64,000 bases of DNA, taken from NCBI GenBank assembly GCA_014529385.2, contig CM043963.1, positions 80,241,412 through 80,305,411 on the forward strand, written 5' to 3'. Source of the DNA: Adiantum capillus-veneris. Lineage: Eukaryota; Streptophyta; Polypodiopsida; Polypodiales; Pteridaceae. The translations under genes were made by a program, and so were the position numbers. Each line of letters begins with the position of its first letter. Position 1 is the first letter of the stretch. The notes under the pieces are model-generated. The model saw only the letters and a list, made by a program, of their open reading frames with translations. It was not told the origin of the DNA and made no database searches. Shown here piece after piece: positions 45,881 through 57,338 of this stretch.

Positions 45881-46321
45881 AAGCTCTTCTAATGAGCAGA
45901 AACTGATGCAAAAACTCCCTTTCTCCTTGTCACCTTCACCCCTTTTCTTCCCTTTACATTCTAGGGTGATTGGTGTAAGAAATACAAACACATAGTAGAA
46001 GATAGAATCTTAATGAGCAAAATAGTACACAGAGAATATGGAGAATCAAACTTTTTGATTTTTGCAACAATTACAATAGTTAGCAGGCCGTGTGCTTCTG
46101 CGAACAGAAACAAGAAGAGACTCACACACATAATGTAAAATGAGTGTGCATAAAACCCAAGAAAAGGACAATCGTGAATAGAGATTCCCATACATGCTAT
46201 TTTTGACAAATTGTTAATACTACATGGAATATAGCGTGTTTTTTCGGACGTTGTGGAGATGGTCTAGCGCCCCCTCTGCACCTCCACCTAAGCATGTTGA
46301 TGTGAAGACATGTATCAGGAA

Positions 46322-46462
46322 CATCTCATTGATAATGGAACAATTGACATGGCACATGATTGGGTCCAGGAGATCTGTGATGAAATTTGTGATTTGGCAA
46401 GGAGATTTGAAGAAGCACAAGACTTTGTGGATCGGCTGCACGTCGAGATTGACAATCTGTAA
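46322..46462 (+). pseudogene. Orphan coding-like segment
   Basis: One frame reads HLIDNGTIDMAHDWVQEICD, then EICDLARRFEEAQDFVDRLH and VEIDNL before a TAA. The composition is protein-like, acidic and helical. No family recognised. It could be the last exon of a lost gene or transposon protein. Confidence 0.2.
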
Positions 46463-46960
46463 TGTTTGATACGAACAGAATTAGGTTCAAGATATCCCCA
46501 ACTGTTATTGCTTTGTATTACAGGTTACTATCTATTGTGTCACGAGTTATCAAACCCCTTGTAATCTTCTCACTTGCCCACCCATTGGGTAGCCTGATGT
46601 AATTTTTTTGGCTTTTTACTTTAATTTAGCCCGCTTATTTGGATTTTTAAACTTTTTTTTTAAGGGTCTCTTTCCCCAATTCTTTGAAGAAGCGATAACG
46701 AGTGAACAAGTAGCGATAACGAGTGGCGGGGGGTCTTGTGCGACTCTGCTCTTATTAGGCCCCTGTCAAACTGGGTCGCCTGTCCTTCGTGAGTTGGATG
46801 GCTTTGACCACCATGTCCTTGTGTGAGAGCAGTTTCGATTACAGATCCAGTGGAAATGGTGTCACATTGAGCGCAGGTGATGAAGTTGGAAAAGTTGCTT
46901 CGCAACCAATCAAACTACGAGATCAGAGCGTGGGCTGAGGTTGGGCGGACAAGGTAGTCC

Positions 46961-46985
46961 GGCACACTTCTCATGAAAGTGTGCC
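46961..46985. other. Hairpin GGCACACTT/AAGTGTGCC
   Basis: A perfect 9-bp inverted repeat with a 7-base loop. No neighbouring gene gives it meaning. Confidence 0.4.
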
Positions 46986-48441
46986 GTTGAGGTGGACAGC
47001 CAGCTAAGCTCTGAAAACAGGGGCAGCAACCCAGTGTGACAAGGTGATGCATCGGCACAACAGCTGATTGGTGCCAAGGCACAAGGAAAACCGTCGTTTG
47101 CCTACCCCAATGTGACACGAGCCTTAGTAGCATTGTTTCACTAGAGTTGGTAATCGTAGTTGGAACTTGGCTATTCGAAGGTGGCTGAGGATCTACCGTT
47201 TGGTGATGCCAACTTGACGACATCAAAACGGCAAGGTTGTGCTGTCGCCGTCAAAATTAACGGCTTTAACTTCGCGTATGCATTTCGTTGGCCAACCGGC
47301 AACCACCTGGCACCTTCCTGTATTGTTCTGGAAAAAGAGGCGGTTGACAATCTAATCAAACCATCAAACTTCAAAGCCGAAACTAAAGCCAGCTGGCAAA
47401 CCCTGGTTTGTGGCTAGTCAAGACCCAAGACTAGGGAGAAGAGCCTCGTGGACATGCCACGTCCGTTGTCCAGAACTTTGAGTTGGCACGTTGCCTATAG
47501 CAGCCTGTAGCATTTTTAATTAAAAAACCAGAAAAACGTTTTGAATTATATTAGAATAGGCAAAATATTACATCCAAACCTCTAGGGATGCAGAAGGGGG
47601 AGCACATGCATAGAGGGGTCGGGGAGCTTTATCGATAGGGTGAATATCAAAACATGAATATGTATATGGCTATAATGATCTTCCCTAGGCTGTACCATCA
47701 AGATACAAGCCCGCGATCCCTTCTCCCATACGACCTCATGCCCCCATAGGATTCTAACTCAACTTCAGAGGCCCATACTCTCCTCAATTATATCTTTCGT
47801 GAGCATGAGTGGGTGGGATCTACAGTGGGATGCAGTGTTCGAGAAAAATGTGTCTCAGCTTAATATTGTGCCATTTTCAATTTCCAAAATGCCGGTTGAG
47901 GGCAAGGGGAAAAGGGAAATTCCACCCCAACATAGAAAAAAATATTGTGCAAAAACCTCTAAAAACAACGTAATTTTCTAGAATTTCCTCTTGCCAAATT
48001 CAAGGAAAGGAATTTTGTATGTTTGGAAAACTGATTTCTGAACACTAGTGGGATGAATCAGAACGCTACGTCCATGGGCAAACACCCCCCGCCCCCAAAA
48101 CCTTGGAGGATTGAACCAACAATGTGGGCATTAAGAGGCATGTGCCTTAGCCACATCGCCCATGCATGTCTTTGTGGAATGTAGGCATCATCCTCCATTT
48201 TTTATGTCCAAACATATAAAATTAATCTCGAGTACGCAAGATTGCTTTCGCGATAAGATCTATGGGCAACAAGATCTACACCAATTGATTGATGTCGAGG
48301 GCGTAGATTGATACAAGCCCGCGATCCCATCTCCCATACTCTCGGAGGATATAATTGAGGCCATGCTCTCCCGAAGCAACTTCGGGTCCAAAGTAAACCG
48401 GCAGGCCGACAAGATGTATGGTGCGGAATCACTTTATTAAA

Positions 48442-48453
48442 GTTATAGTATCT
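48442..48453. repeat. Target site duplication of LINE-1, left copy
   Basis: GTTATAGTATCT here and at 50432-50443, immediately after the poly-A of LINE-1. Confidence 0.85.
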
Positions 48454-50253
48454 GCTCTTCAACAATACGATGGTGGGTATGTTTGAGGTCAAGCGTTCGA
48501 TCAAACAAGGTTGCCCCCTTGCTCCACTACTCTTTGCTATTGGCTCTCACCCTCTGGTATCTTTGCTCGAGGACAGTGCTTCAAAAGGGGAAATTCAAGG
48601 TCTCTCACTTCCTGGGGGAACACAATTGCTTGAAAAGTTGTTTGCAGACGATTCTCTAATGTTCCTCAAAGCTAAGCCAGAAGTGCTAATAAGAGTCCTT
48701 GAGATTGTTCAGCTATTCGCCGCAACTTCCGGATCCATGTGCATTATTGAGAAGTCAAGATTAATTTCTCTATCTGAAATTGACTCATTGGACCCCGCGG
48801 ATTGGTCAGGGGAAGTTATTGGTAAGGGCACTATGTTCAGGCACTTGGGTGCCTCTCTAGGGGTGGGCCTTTTGGATAAGCAACGATTCAATTGGGTTCT
48901 GAACAAGATTAATAGCAAAATGAGAAGATGGGATTTTGTGCTCCTCCCCTTTCATAGCAGAGTCTCTATCATAAATGCTTTCATGATCCCTTACATTTCG
49001 TTCGTGTCACCACTTCTTAAGCTGAGCAAATCTAATTGGAAAGAGTTTATGAAGCCTATCAAAAGATTCTTGTGGAAGAGCAACACTAAAACCTCGACCC
49101 CTTGCCAATGGGGGTATTGGTTAGCAAGACCTAAGAAACAAGGCGGCATTGGGGTCTTGAACCCACGCTTCACGTAGAAGCTTTGTGTGCCAAGCTTGTT
49201 ATCTCGCTAGTGGAGCAAAAGCAAGAATGGGCCGTCATTCCCTAGGATATGATAAGCAAAGCAGAGATTACCTCAAAAGAAGGAAAATGGAAAGAGACCA
49301 TAGTGCAAGACAAAATTCTAGTGCCTCTCTGGACGGTCCTTACGCTTGGCGGCAGCACAGGGGAACTGGCATGGAAGTGCAAAAAAGTGGCCTTAACCTT
49401 GGAATGGGGGGAGAAGTTCTGATACTTCAAGGGCTCCTCTCGCCAGTGGTCTTCCTGGCTGTCCAGATTTGAAAGGGGTTCTTTGAACCCGTTTTGAAGG
49501 GAAATTGCATGCTAGGTGAATAAAAAACGAATCTCTAAACTTGCTCACCTTTGGGCTGGCAGAAATCTTTACTGGAAGGATGTGGAATTCTTAGTGGAGC
49601 AACACAACTTGGGCCTATACGAAAGACTTCTGATCAACAGATTCCTGGAAGTTCTATCTGCAGCACCATCACCCATCCTCATGGCAGAGTTAGACTGGAA
49701 AGCATGGCAACATAGGGTGTTCTTACTCCCCAAGACCAAGGATACATATTATGAGCTAGCTTACAAAGCAAACTTATAATTAGAGATCAAATGAAAGATC
49801 AAATTTCGAGGGTACATGAAGTATTTTTTTTGGAAGGTGTTGTGGGGAGTCATGCCAATTGGGATTAAGGTCCACGCTAGAGGGATCAGTGCTGACACTT
49901 GCTCTAGTTGTAGGGCGGCTTCTGAAGACCCCCTACATTTGTTTAGCAAGTGCCCGACCTCATGGGGACTGCTAGCTGCCAAAGTATGCAAATGGGTACA
50001 TAAGACCTGGAAGATTTGCTTCTTTATCGATGGCATGATTCTGGGAGGGCGGAGCTATGATAACCAGGCAATTATGGTGTGCATCCAAATCACTAGATTA
50101 TGTTACCTTACTCAAGTTTGGAAATCAAGGAACCTTCGGGTGTTTGAGGCACAACTAGTGGCGGACCAGTTTGGGGATATAGTGTGTCTCAACACCGAGC
50201 TCATCCATGTTGTAGGAGTTGAAAGAGGGACATTAGGTGAGGATAAAGAGTAG
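48454..50253 (+). pseudogene. LINE-1 reverse transcriptase, C-terminal half
   Basis: The RT starts just before VKRSIKQGCPLAPLLFAIG and has LLEKLFADDSLMFLKAKPE (catalytic FADD), TMFRHLGASLGVG, WDFVLLPFHSRVSIINAFM and IKRFLWKSN, all conserved in plant LINEs. A TAG ends this frame at 49175-49177. The rest, with frame changes, includes KLAHLWAGRNLYWKDVEFLV and the zinc-finger-like end KVLWGVMPIGIKVHARGIS, CSSCRAASEDPLHLFSKCP. The endonuclease and the first RT motifs are missing because of 5' truncation. Not functional. Confidence 0.85.
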
Positions 50254-50431
50254 CGTCATGCACTAAGCTGTCTAAGCTTCTCGTAGCATGTTTTGGTTTG
50301 TGTTGGGGTTGGGCCCATACCCTTTGGATTTGTTGTCACCTCAAGACACATGTGGTGCTTGAGGGCGATTGTATTTTTTCAAGATAATAGAAAATCTCTT
50401 CATTCACAATTGTGAGTAGGAAAAAAAAAAG
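48454..50431 (+). mobile_element. LINE-1: 5'-truncated non-LTR retrotransposon
   Basis: Plus strand, bounded by 12-bp target duplications and ending in A10 (50421-50430). It keeps the second half of the RT, the connecting region and the terminal zinc-finger domain. 5' truncation with a poly-A tail and target duplications is the standard result of target-primed reverse transcription. It landed in an old copia LTR (50444 onwards). Confidence 0.85.
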
Positions 50432-50443
50432 GTTATAGTATCT

Positions 50444-50601
50444 AGCCCAATGTGATCCCAATATTTATTTTGGCTTAAGGTATCTATTTTACTTATTTGT
50501 CAAAGTCTTGGGTAGGGCAAGTTGCTGAGGGGAGTATATAAGCACACCTAGTCTCCCACTGTATAAACCGTCTAATTCAGTGCCTTGTTGGTTGATTCAA
50601 T

Positions 50602-50646
<45 letters not shown>

Positions 50647-50691
50647 GTATTTTCTCCCTCATTGTACACTTCCGCATCGTCGACTTTGACA
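50444..50691 (+). repeat. Old copia LTR part
   Basis: It contains GAGTATATAAGCAC (TATA-like, about 50532-50545), a (TC)20 array at 50605-50644, and ends TTTGACA directly before a tRNA-Met PBS. The left part of the LTR would lie left of the LINE-1 insertion (before 48442). Confidence 0.6.
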
Positions 50692-50703
50692 TGGTATCAA
50701 AGC
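50692..50703 (+). other. Primer binding site of old copia element
   Basis: TGGTATCAAAGC differs at one base from the initiator tRNA-Met complement TGGTATCAGAGC. Confidence 0.7.
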
Positions 50704-51103
50704 ACAAGGCTTGTTCTTGAGAAGAACCGTGCACTACAAAGAGGAATTGGAGAAGGTGAAATAATAACAAGGGTTGGCGTCTTAAAACGTAGGAGAAGAG
50801 CCTTAGGCTTGAGCAGCATTTTTTGATGGCATTTTGAGCCTCAAGGTCAGAAGTTTGGGTGGTAGGAGAACTGTCGTTGCTGGTTTTTTAAGATGCACCC
50901 CATGGGGCCTTGCCATTGGGTGTTGTTGGCAATGCTAAGGCTTGCATTTTGATATTCCATCACATTCGCTAACCCAGGCGGCAGACCCTGCCCTGCAGCG
51001 TTTTGAAAAATTAGTGTTGGTGAAGCTTCATACATGTTTTTGAGAAGGAGGCCAGCGTGAGGAAGGTGCTACAACAGCATTATGAGATGTCTCCCCTCCA
51101 TTG
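50704..51103 (+). other. Leader of the old copia element
   Basis: Untranslated leader, interrupted by LINE-2's 3' end at 51104. No gag is readable. Confidence 0.45.
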
Positions 51104-53200
51104 GTTTTTTTTTAGAAAACAGTAAATTGTATTGAAAAAGAGAGAAAGGGAAAGTACAAGGCCTCAAAAGAAGGGAAAGAGGTGGTCCCATCAAGAGGGG
51201 TTAAAGAAGACTATAAGTATCAACCATTAGGCTCTTTCTCTAGAGTAAAAAGACAACAATCCATCTCTCCATTGGTTACAGGGAAGACTTCTTTTTTTAG
51301 AATACAAAGGATCAGTAGGGAAATCCTTATTAACATACTAAAGGGAGAATTTGGCAAGGCTTTTCATTTTAGAAAGGAAAACATAGGTAGTCTTAGACTC
51401 TGGAACATTAATTAAATCATCCAGCCTTTGAATCCAAGAAAACCAAATGAAGGATTTTCTCCATAGGTTCCAAAGAGGGATATCCAGCTGATGACATTCT
51501 CCTAGCAAAAGCTCCAAGTATGAGAAGCTTTAGTGAGCTGATGAAGAAGAGGCTTTAGCTTGGGGCACAACATAAACAGATGAAGGACATCTTCATGTTG
51601 TACACATCTGGACAAGATCCATTGCCAATGCCTGCTTTCAAAGCTCTGTTATTTGTCTAGAGGCCTTGGTGAAGACCAACCAATTGAGGAAAGAATGCTT
51701 CATAGGAATGGGGAAGCTCCAAATAGATTTGAATCTAAAGATCCATTGCTTGCTACTCCATGAGACTTTCCATTTCTCGCTGAGCTTGGCTTTTAAATCT
51801 GAATCAAATTTTGGAGTGAAGCCTAGCTGGCTAAAGATTAGTCCTGCAAAACATAGGACTGTGTTCCCTTTGCAAACAAAAGGGATACTAAAGACTTTGA
51901 GCTCTAAAATATGGGGTAGCCTACTAGTTAATTCTGCAAGACAGCCAGAAGACAAATGAAATTTATTACAAATTTCAATAGGAGTGAGCAATCTATCCTG
52001 GTGGTGAATATCCCCCCAAGTCTTCACCCCCTTTTTAAAGCATTTGTGAGCTTAAATTCTGAGAATACAACCCTTCTTATATGGTATCTGACCAAAACAT
52101 ATTGAATCCGACATATAAAAATCAAGGTTAGCAAGGCGATAATTAGGAAAATGCAAAAAAAAAAAAAAGTCAAGCCAAGCATTCCAAAATCTAGTTGATA
52201 TGGACTGAGCCGAGCATTTGATCTCAATTGGAGCTCTAATGATATCCCAAATGGAAAGTTCATCCCACACCTTGTAGTCCTTAAGGTTGCATTTAGATGC
52301 AGTGTTCCTGAAAACACAAGCCCAATAGTTAGTAGATTGAAATACTCTATAGATCACTTTAGCTGCTAACTTAGTGGTCAGCCTATCAAGTTCTAGGACA
52401 CCCAATCCTCCTCTGGTTTTGTGCAAACAGCAAGTGTTCCAGGCAACTTTAGGTACTTTAGCACCCAGATAATTTCCACCCCAAAGGAATCTTTTGGCTA
52501 ATTGTATGGCTCGATTAAGTTGTAGCTTGGAGGGTCTCCAACAGGAGATGTAGTAGATTAATGAAGGCAGCATGTAGTGGTTGAGCACAAAGAACCTAGA
52601 GGAGAGAGTAGGCTACATATTGTGCCATTGGTACATTTTCCTTCTCAATATGTCAAGAACCCACTTCCATCTCTGTTCCATCAAAACACTAAACCCCATA
52701 GGTATACCCAATAGACTAAAAATTTTCCCATATAGAATAGTCTTACAACCTACATTCCTTACTGAAACTGGAACATCCCTATTGGACGACTTGAACCCTG
52801 TCTCATAGTGGTTAATTACAGATCCACTAGCCAGGCAAAATAAGTTAACACAATCCAAAAATCCCTTAGCAGAATTACTATCAAAATGCATAAGAGCATT
52901 TGTATCATCTGCAAACTGTTGGAGACTGAGGGCAGAGGAGGCCCCTTGGATATTAATGCCTTTAATTATACCTTCATCGATTTTGTCTTTGATCAGCTAC
53001 CCAAGAGCATCTGAAGCAATTGCAAAGAGCAGAGGGGCAAGAGGACATCCATGTCTGATGGACCTCATGAGGTGAATTGCATTTGAAAGATCACTTGTAA
53101 TGGAAATGTCCTATGAACTTTGAGAATAGCGGAATTAGGAGAATCAAAGAGAGCATTTTTGTGAGACTAGTTTGAGAACATAGAGGGTGAACTTAATTGA
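51104..53200 (-). mobile_element. LINE-2 fragment (minus), fused on its 5' side to the LTR of element C
   Basis: The minus strand ends in a poly-A (T9 on the plus strand, 51104-51112). It carries the RT from just before its QGCPL-type motif to the terminal zinc finger. Its 5' side is not a target duplication but passes directly into LTR C near 53200. The same LINE/LTR join occurs at 62780. Confidence 0.8.
51430..53130 (-). pseudogene. LINE-2 reverse transcriptase, C-terminal half
   Basis: The minus strand reads SNAIHLMRSIRHGCPLAPLL, FAIASDALG, LQQFADDTNALMHFDSNSAK (catalytic FADD, about 52895-52915), GSVINHYETGFKSSNRDVPV, SLLGIPMGFS, SLIYYISCWRPSKLQLNRAI, AKRFLWGGN and RGGLGVLELDRL. It continues past 52024 (LTNALKRGVKTWGDIHHQDR) to VFCLQ-like text and RCVQHEDVLHLFMLCPKLKP, the C-terminal zinc-finger domain. 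A stop near 52613 and a few frameshifts break it. It belongs to the same broad LINE family as LINE-1 but a different subfamily. Confidence 0.82.
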
Positions 53201-53204
53201 TGGT

Positions 53205-54693
53205 AGCAACATAATCATAGAGATAATTAACTTGGCATAACAATGCTTTTGCAAGAGACAGAGTTTAGAGAACTTGACAACAATTGAGGAGCGGATTTAT
53301 GTGGAACCGGTCCCCCCTCCAATAGGCTTTTGTATTATAGATTCTCCCGTCAAGAGAGACTTGGTACAATACAATCTTTGTGTTCCTTGTGACCTAGGTG
53401 ATGCAATGAATATGGGAAGCTTCATGCATCACGAACATAACATAGACTTTGCAAAAAGCATTAACTATCCCAAGCCTCGGTCCCAACGCATCAAACACCT
53501 TCAAAGGTGGAGAGAGCTAGTGAGGAATGAAGGTAGGGAAGAGGACGAAGAAACATTCATAGGAGAAGAAATAGTTTCTCACTTATCATCACTCTTCTTG
53601 CTAGCATACATAGTAATGAAGATGGAGAAGATGGCAAGCTTAAGCATTGAAGCATGGCTTTGCATTCCATAGCAAAGAGTGTTGGTGTAGGCTCTCAATT
53701 TCTCAACAAGCTTGGAGAAGGAGATGGAGTTCTTGCACTTTGCACTTCACACAATGAGAGTGTGTGAGAGTGTCTGTGGGAGAGTATACCCCCCAAGAAA
53801 CCCCCCTTCTTGCTTTGGTCGACCCCCTCTTATAGCTCAACTTGGAAGCTCATTGGTGGACCCCTACAAGCCTGGCCAATCACATGCAAAATGCATATCA
53901 AGTAGCAAGGGTATCCCTAGGACAAGTGTCCCCCTTTCCTTTGAGAAAGAGGACTTGATAAATGCAAAAACAATTAACTAAATCAACTAAATTATCATTG
54001 GACCTCTCTAGGGGTCAACCAAGAGGATTTGGACACTCCTTGAGGGTAACCTAGCTGGGGCTAGACATGTGTCCTACTTGCCTCTTAGGCAAGGGGTGCC
54101 CTTTGGGAGAGAAAGAGAGATCAAGTAAACCCCCCCCCCCGACACACACACACACCCACCTGCATGGCTCGCCTCCTCCTTGTAGGGATATTTGTTGACT
54201 TTTGTGACACCTCAAGCCCCTCAACCTTGGGCCCATTTCTCACCACAAGCTCGGCTCTTAAGCCCCTCAAGCTTGGGCTGGGTTCCCACCTCAAGTACAA
54301 CCCTAGCATCTCAAGCATGACAAGCACCTCAAGCATCTCAATCATCAAGCACCTCAAGCATCTCAATCACCAGGCATGACAAGCACCTCAAGCTTGGGTT
54401 GGGTTGTCACCTCAAGCACATCCCTAGCTTACCTAAGTTCAAAGGACTTTTAACATTAACCTTTGGAGGTCTCCAATGAAGCTAAACCTAAGGTCTTCAA
54501 GCTCCATTGGCTAGCCTTGCTCTTTGACATATCGTCTCTCATTTGGACCCCTTTACCATTGGCCCCGTATCAAGATAGACCTGTAAGCACATGTCTATAT
54601 TCTAACCATTGTTCCCATCTATTCTCCCACATTAAATGACCAATTTAATATGAGAAAATCATTTGGGTTGGTTAGATATTAGATTTTATGACA
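53205..54693 (-). repeat. 3' LTR of element C
   Basis: The left part (from TTGACAACAATTGAGG) and right end (TTAGATATTAGATTTTATGACA) correspond to LTR B. The outer ~130 bp of LTR B is missing, replaced by LINE-2. Internal repeats include CACCTCAAGCATCTCAATCA units (54290-54400). It matches 62781-64000. Confidence 0.75.
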
Positions 54694-54731
54694 TTACCTC
54701 TCTCTTGAAATCATAGTCGTCGTCGACTATG
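54694..54731 (-). other. PPT and conserved hairpin of element C
   Basis: The minus strand repeats the purine-rich tract seen in B next to the LTR. The stem CATAGTCG/CGACTATG follows at 54712-54731. Confidence 0.65.
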
Positions 54732-55100
54732 ATGTAGAAGAGATAAAGCCTTAGTCATTAGTCAATGTTTCTTAGAGGGTAGAGGATACCTTTTTACCTA
54801 TTACATCTTTCCAAGATGGATGACTAATCCATTTGGTGCTTGGGAGACATAGCTACCGCAAGCATGTATGCTCTTTAGTCCATTTCATTCTTCCAAAGTA
54901 GAGTGACAAATTCTACTTGGTGTTTAAGAGACGTCGTCATCACAAACATGATTTTAAGCATGCATACTACTTAGATTAGTGCACAATAAAAAGAGAACTA
55001 GTCTTATGAGACAAAAACATTGGTCATTTGAAAAACAATTATACATTTGCTTACTCTAATGTAGCATTGTAAGCATTGACAAGGTTCATACTATCCTTAA
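54732..55100. other. 3' untranslated region of element C
   Basis: Matches 4090-4424 of element B with many changes. Non-coding. Confidence 0.5.
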
Positions 55101-57084
55101 GCTGTATTCCTTGCATCCATATAGCATTTTCAAAAGGATAATTTTTGAACTTAATAAGACAATCTTACCATGTTGTAGTACCTTGTCTTCATGTGGAAGG
55201 ATAGCTTCAGGTTGTAGCACCTCTTCTTGGTCTTCGATTTTGAGAGGGCCTTCAACAATTGGTTCACCTGGTGGATCTCCTACAAGCCATTCGTTGTACT
55301 AATACCAAAATCCTAAAGACAGTATCTAATATAGAAATAGTCTTTTTATAGTGCCAAATTTTTATAAATAGTCTCAAATTTGTATATCACCAAATGTTTT
55401 CTGAAATGTCTCAAATTTGACTGGTTTTGGTGTTGTCGAGCTCTTAAATTATGCTATTCTATTTCATGTGGGGAAATGGTTGTATAGTACCAAAGGCCCT
55501 CAAAAGAACCCACTTTGTTTTGCATTGATGTGTATTGGTTTTATATTGTACCAAATAAGGTAGAAATGAATCATTTTGGTTACCTAATATGAGATTTTTG
55601 TACTCTATCGTACCATATTTGGTACTGTCTACAACTAGTTTTGGCATTTTACCATCTGCATGAAGTTGTAATTTTCTAACATTTTTTGTTTTGATGGCAT
55701 AGATTGAGCTATACAAAAGACTCAAGAAGGCTCACCCTACATTGGATGTGTCCCTTAGATGCTTTGAGGCATACTTTGTTCGGAAGTTGAAAGAGAGGTA
55801 TACTTGTTGTTCCTTTGTATGAAAAGAATTGTGTATGAGCCACTGCTTGGGCAAATTGAGTTGATAAGCTATCTCATTGATTTGGATTCAAAATTTGAAA
55901 AGGACCATAGTATATTTTTGCTAGTTTAGCATAATACTTTTGATGGCCCTAGGTTTTTTGCCCGTTGTGTGCCTCAATCGAGCCTTGGGAAACTTAAGTA
56001 AGACCCAATCATTTTCTTTAAGCGTTAAGGCTCTTTTGTGCTTGTCAGCATCAACTTTTTGCCTTTGTTGAGAGATGGATATAGCCTCCTTAATCTTTTG
56101 GAAAGATTCTTGTAGGTCACGGCTATACTCATCGGCAACAACGAAGACCTTCCCATGTTCTTTAAGTAGCAAGGGACTTTTAGGTCTTCCCTCAATGATT
56201 TCAAAACGTGCTTTTCTCGTAAAAGTATGAAAAATATTATTGTATGCATACTCTACAAGAGGTAAGTACTTTTTCCATTGTGAGTGTTGATCTACTTCTG
56301 TAACATAAGTCTTTAGTAGATCGAGTATCGTAAAATTGGTTATCTCACTTTGGCCATCCGTTTGTGGGTGATAGGCTGAAGAGAAATTAAATCTTGTACG
56401 TAGATTTTCAAAGAGACCTTTCCAAAAATTAATGGTCATTCTAGGATCTCTATCTGACAATCCATGGTGTTTGAAACACCATTAATTTTTAGCCAATCCA
56501 TGGTGTTTGAAAATTTGAGATATGAAGAGAGTTGCCATTTGGAGTGCCTTAATAGTCTTTTTGACAGGAATAAAGTGTGATTTTTTCTAAACATGTCGAT
56601 CATTGTGCATATTCTTGTATTCCCATGGATAGACTTGGGTAATCCAAAGATAAAATCAATGGATATACTCTCCCATGGTGAATTAGGGGTTGGCAATGGA
56701 TGGAGTAATCCAGGTTGCTTCCCTCTATCATACTTAGTCTTTTGGCATACTACACATTTTGAAACATACTCTTGTATGTCCACTTTCATGGTAGGCCAAT
56801 AGAAATACGTCTCTACTCCTCAAAGAGTAGGTTGAATGCATCTATGCCTCGCATAGGAAGGAGCATGGGATTCATACATGACTTTCTCATGAAGACAGTG
56901 GGTAACACATAGCCTATTGCCATGAAGAAGATAACCATCCTGCAAGGTGAATGGTTCCTCTTTCTTCCCCAAAGCAAGGGCTAACATTCTGTCTCTAAAG
57001 TTACGGTCAGTAGCATACTCATCTATCATAGAAGATAGATCATGGTGAGTTGCTATAGACACCGCATTACCTTTTGGTCGTCGT
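55101..57084 (-). pseudogene. Element C integrase and chromodomain remains
   Basis: Chromodomain traces (KFKNYPFENA at about 55140) lie left of an inserted segment (55282-55810). Integrase reads from 57062 down: CLHEKVMYESHAPSYARHRC and VSKCVVCQKTKYDRG (zinc finger), SISIDFIFGLPKSIHGNTRI (first Asp), MSDRDPRMTINFWKGLFENL (second Asp) and YHPQTDGQSEITNFTILDLL (Glu). A 36-bp partial duplication of CAATCCATGGTGTTTGAAA (56458, 56494) and frameshifts near 56580 and 56815 disrupt it. Confidence 0.78.
55282..55810. other. Insertion in element C with an exon-like segment
   Basis: Absent from element B; the flanks carry TCCT on both sides. AT-rich, with several CAAATTTG/GTACCAAAT-like strings. At its right end, after a TTTTGATGGCATAG acceptor-like sequence, the plus strand reads IELYKRLKKAHPTLDVSLRC then FEAYFVRKLKERYTC (55703-55800). 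This looks like an exon of a plant protein, but I cannot name it. It may be a transposon carrying a captured gene piece. Confidence 0.45.
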
Positions 57085-57092
57085 GAAAGCGC
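57085..57092. repeat. Target duplication of MITE-1, left copy
   Basis: GAAAGCGC here and GAAAGTGC at 57339-57346. The empty site in element B reads GAGAGTGC. Confidence 0.8.
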
Positions 57093-57338
57093 CTTGGGGG
57101 GTTCACTTTTCAGTACCCCCTATATAACGCGCATTCACGGGGTATTAAAAAAACCCCTCTTTTAACATGTCTGAATGATTAAAATGACCCCTTATTTTAA
57201 TAAAATTTTCCAAAATTGAATATAAAACCCCCTTATTTTAATGTATCTCTGTTGAATTGCCTAGAATTTTGCGTTTTAAAACCCCTCCTTTTGAACTTAC
57301 GTTATACATTAATATGATTACATAGTGCACCCCCTGAG
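57093..57338. mobile_element. MITE-1, 246 bp
   Basis: The ends CTTGGGGGGTTCACTTT and, inverted, CTCAGGGGGTGCACTAT match at 13 of 17 positions. An 8-bp target duplication flanks it and element B shows the uninserted site. It is AT-rich inside with no coding. The 8-bp duplication points to the hAT superfamily, but the ends are not a perfect hAT pattern. Confidence 0.8.

Larger units (their letters stand above)
45881..48441. other. Unassigned region with small signals
   Basis: No gene recognised. It includes a possible orphan coding piece (46322-46462), a 17-bp near-tandem repeat AGCGATAACGAGTG (near 46689 and 46712), a hairpin (46961-46985), an 85-codon frame without known similarity (47160-47417, +), and a string GATACAAGCCCGCGATCCC at 47701 and 48311. 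Confidence 0.4.

Noticed and set aside
48060-48180. tRNA-like text (GGGCATTAAGAGGCATGTGCC)
   Set aside because: No cloverleaf with anticodon and T-loop can be drawn.
47700-48345. Possible LTR pair from the repeated GATACAAGCCCGCGATCCC string
   Set aside because: The similarity covers only about 35 bases and the surroundings differ; no terminal motifs.
48439-48475. A possible extension of LINE-1 to the left (HFIKVIVSAL reading)
   Set aside because: The 12-bp duplication beginning at 48442 and repeated after the poly-A marks the insertion border better than this short chance similarity.
53274-53672. Open frame of 132 codons (MTTIEERIYVEP...) and its partner at 62850-63500
   Set aside because: Both lie inside LTR C on the strand opposite to the element and are shared only because the LTRs are copies; no protein evidence.
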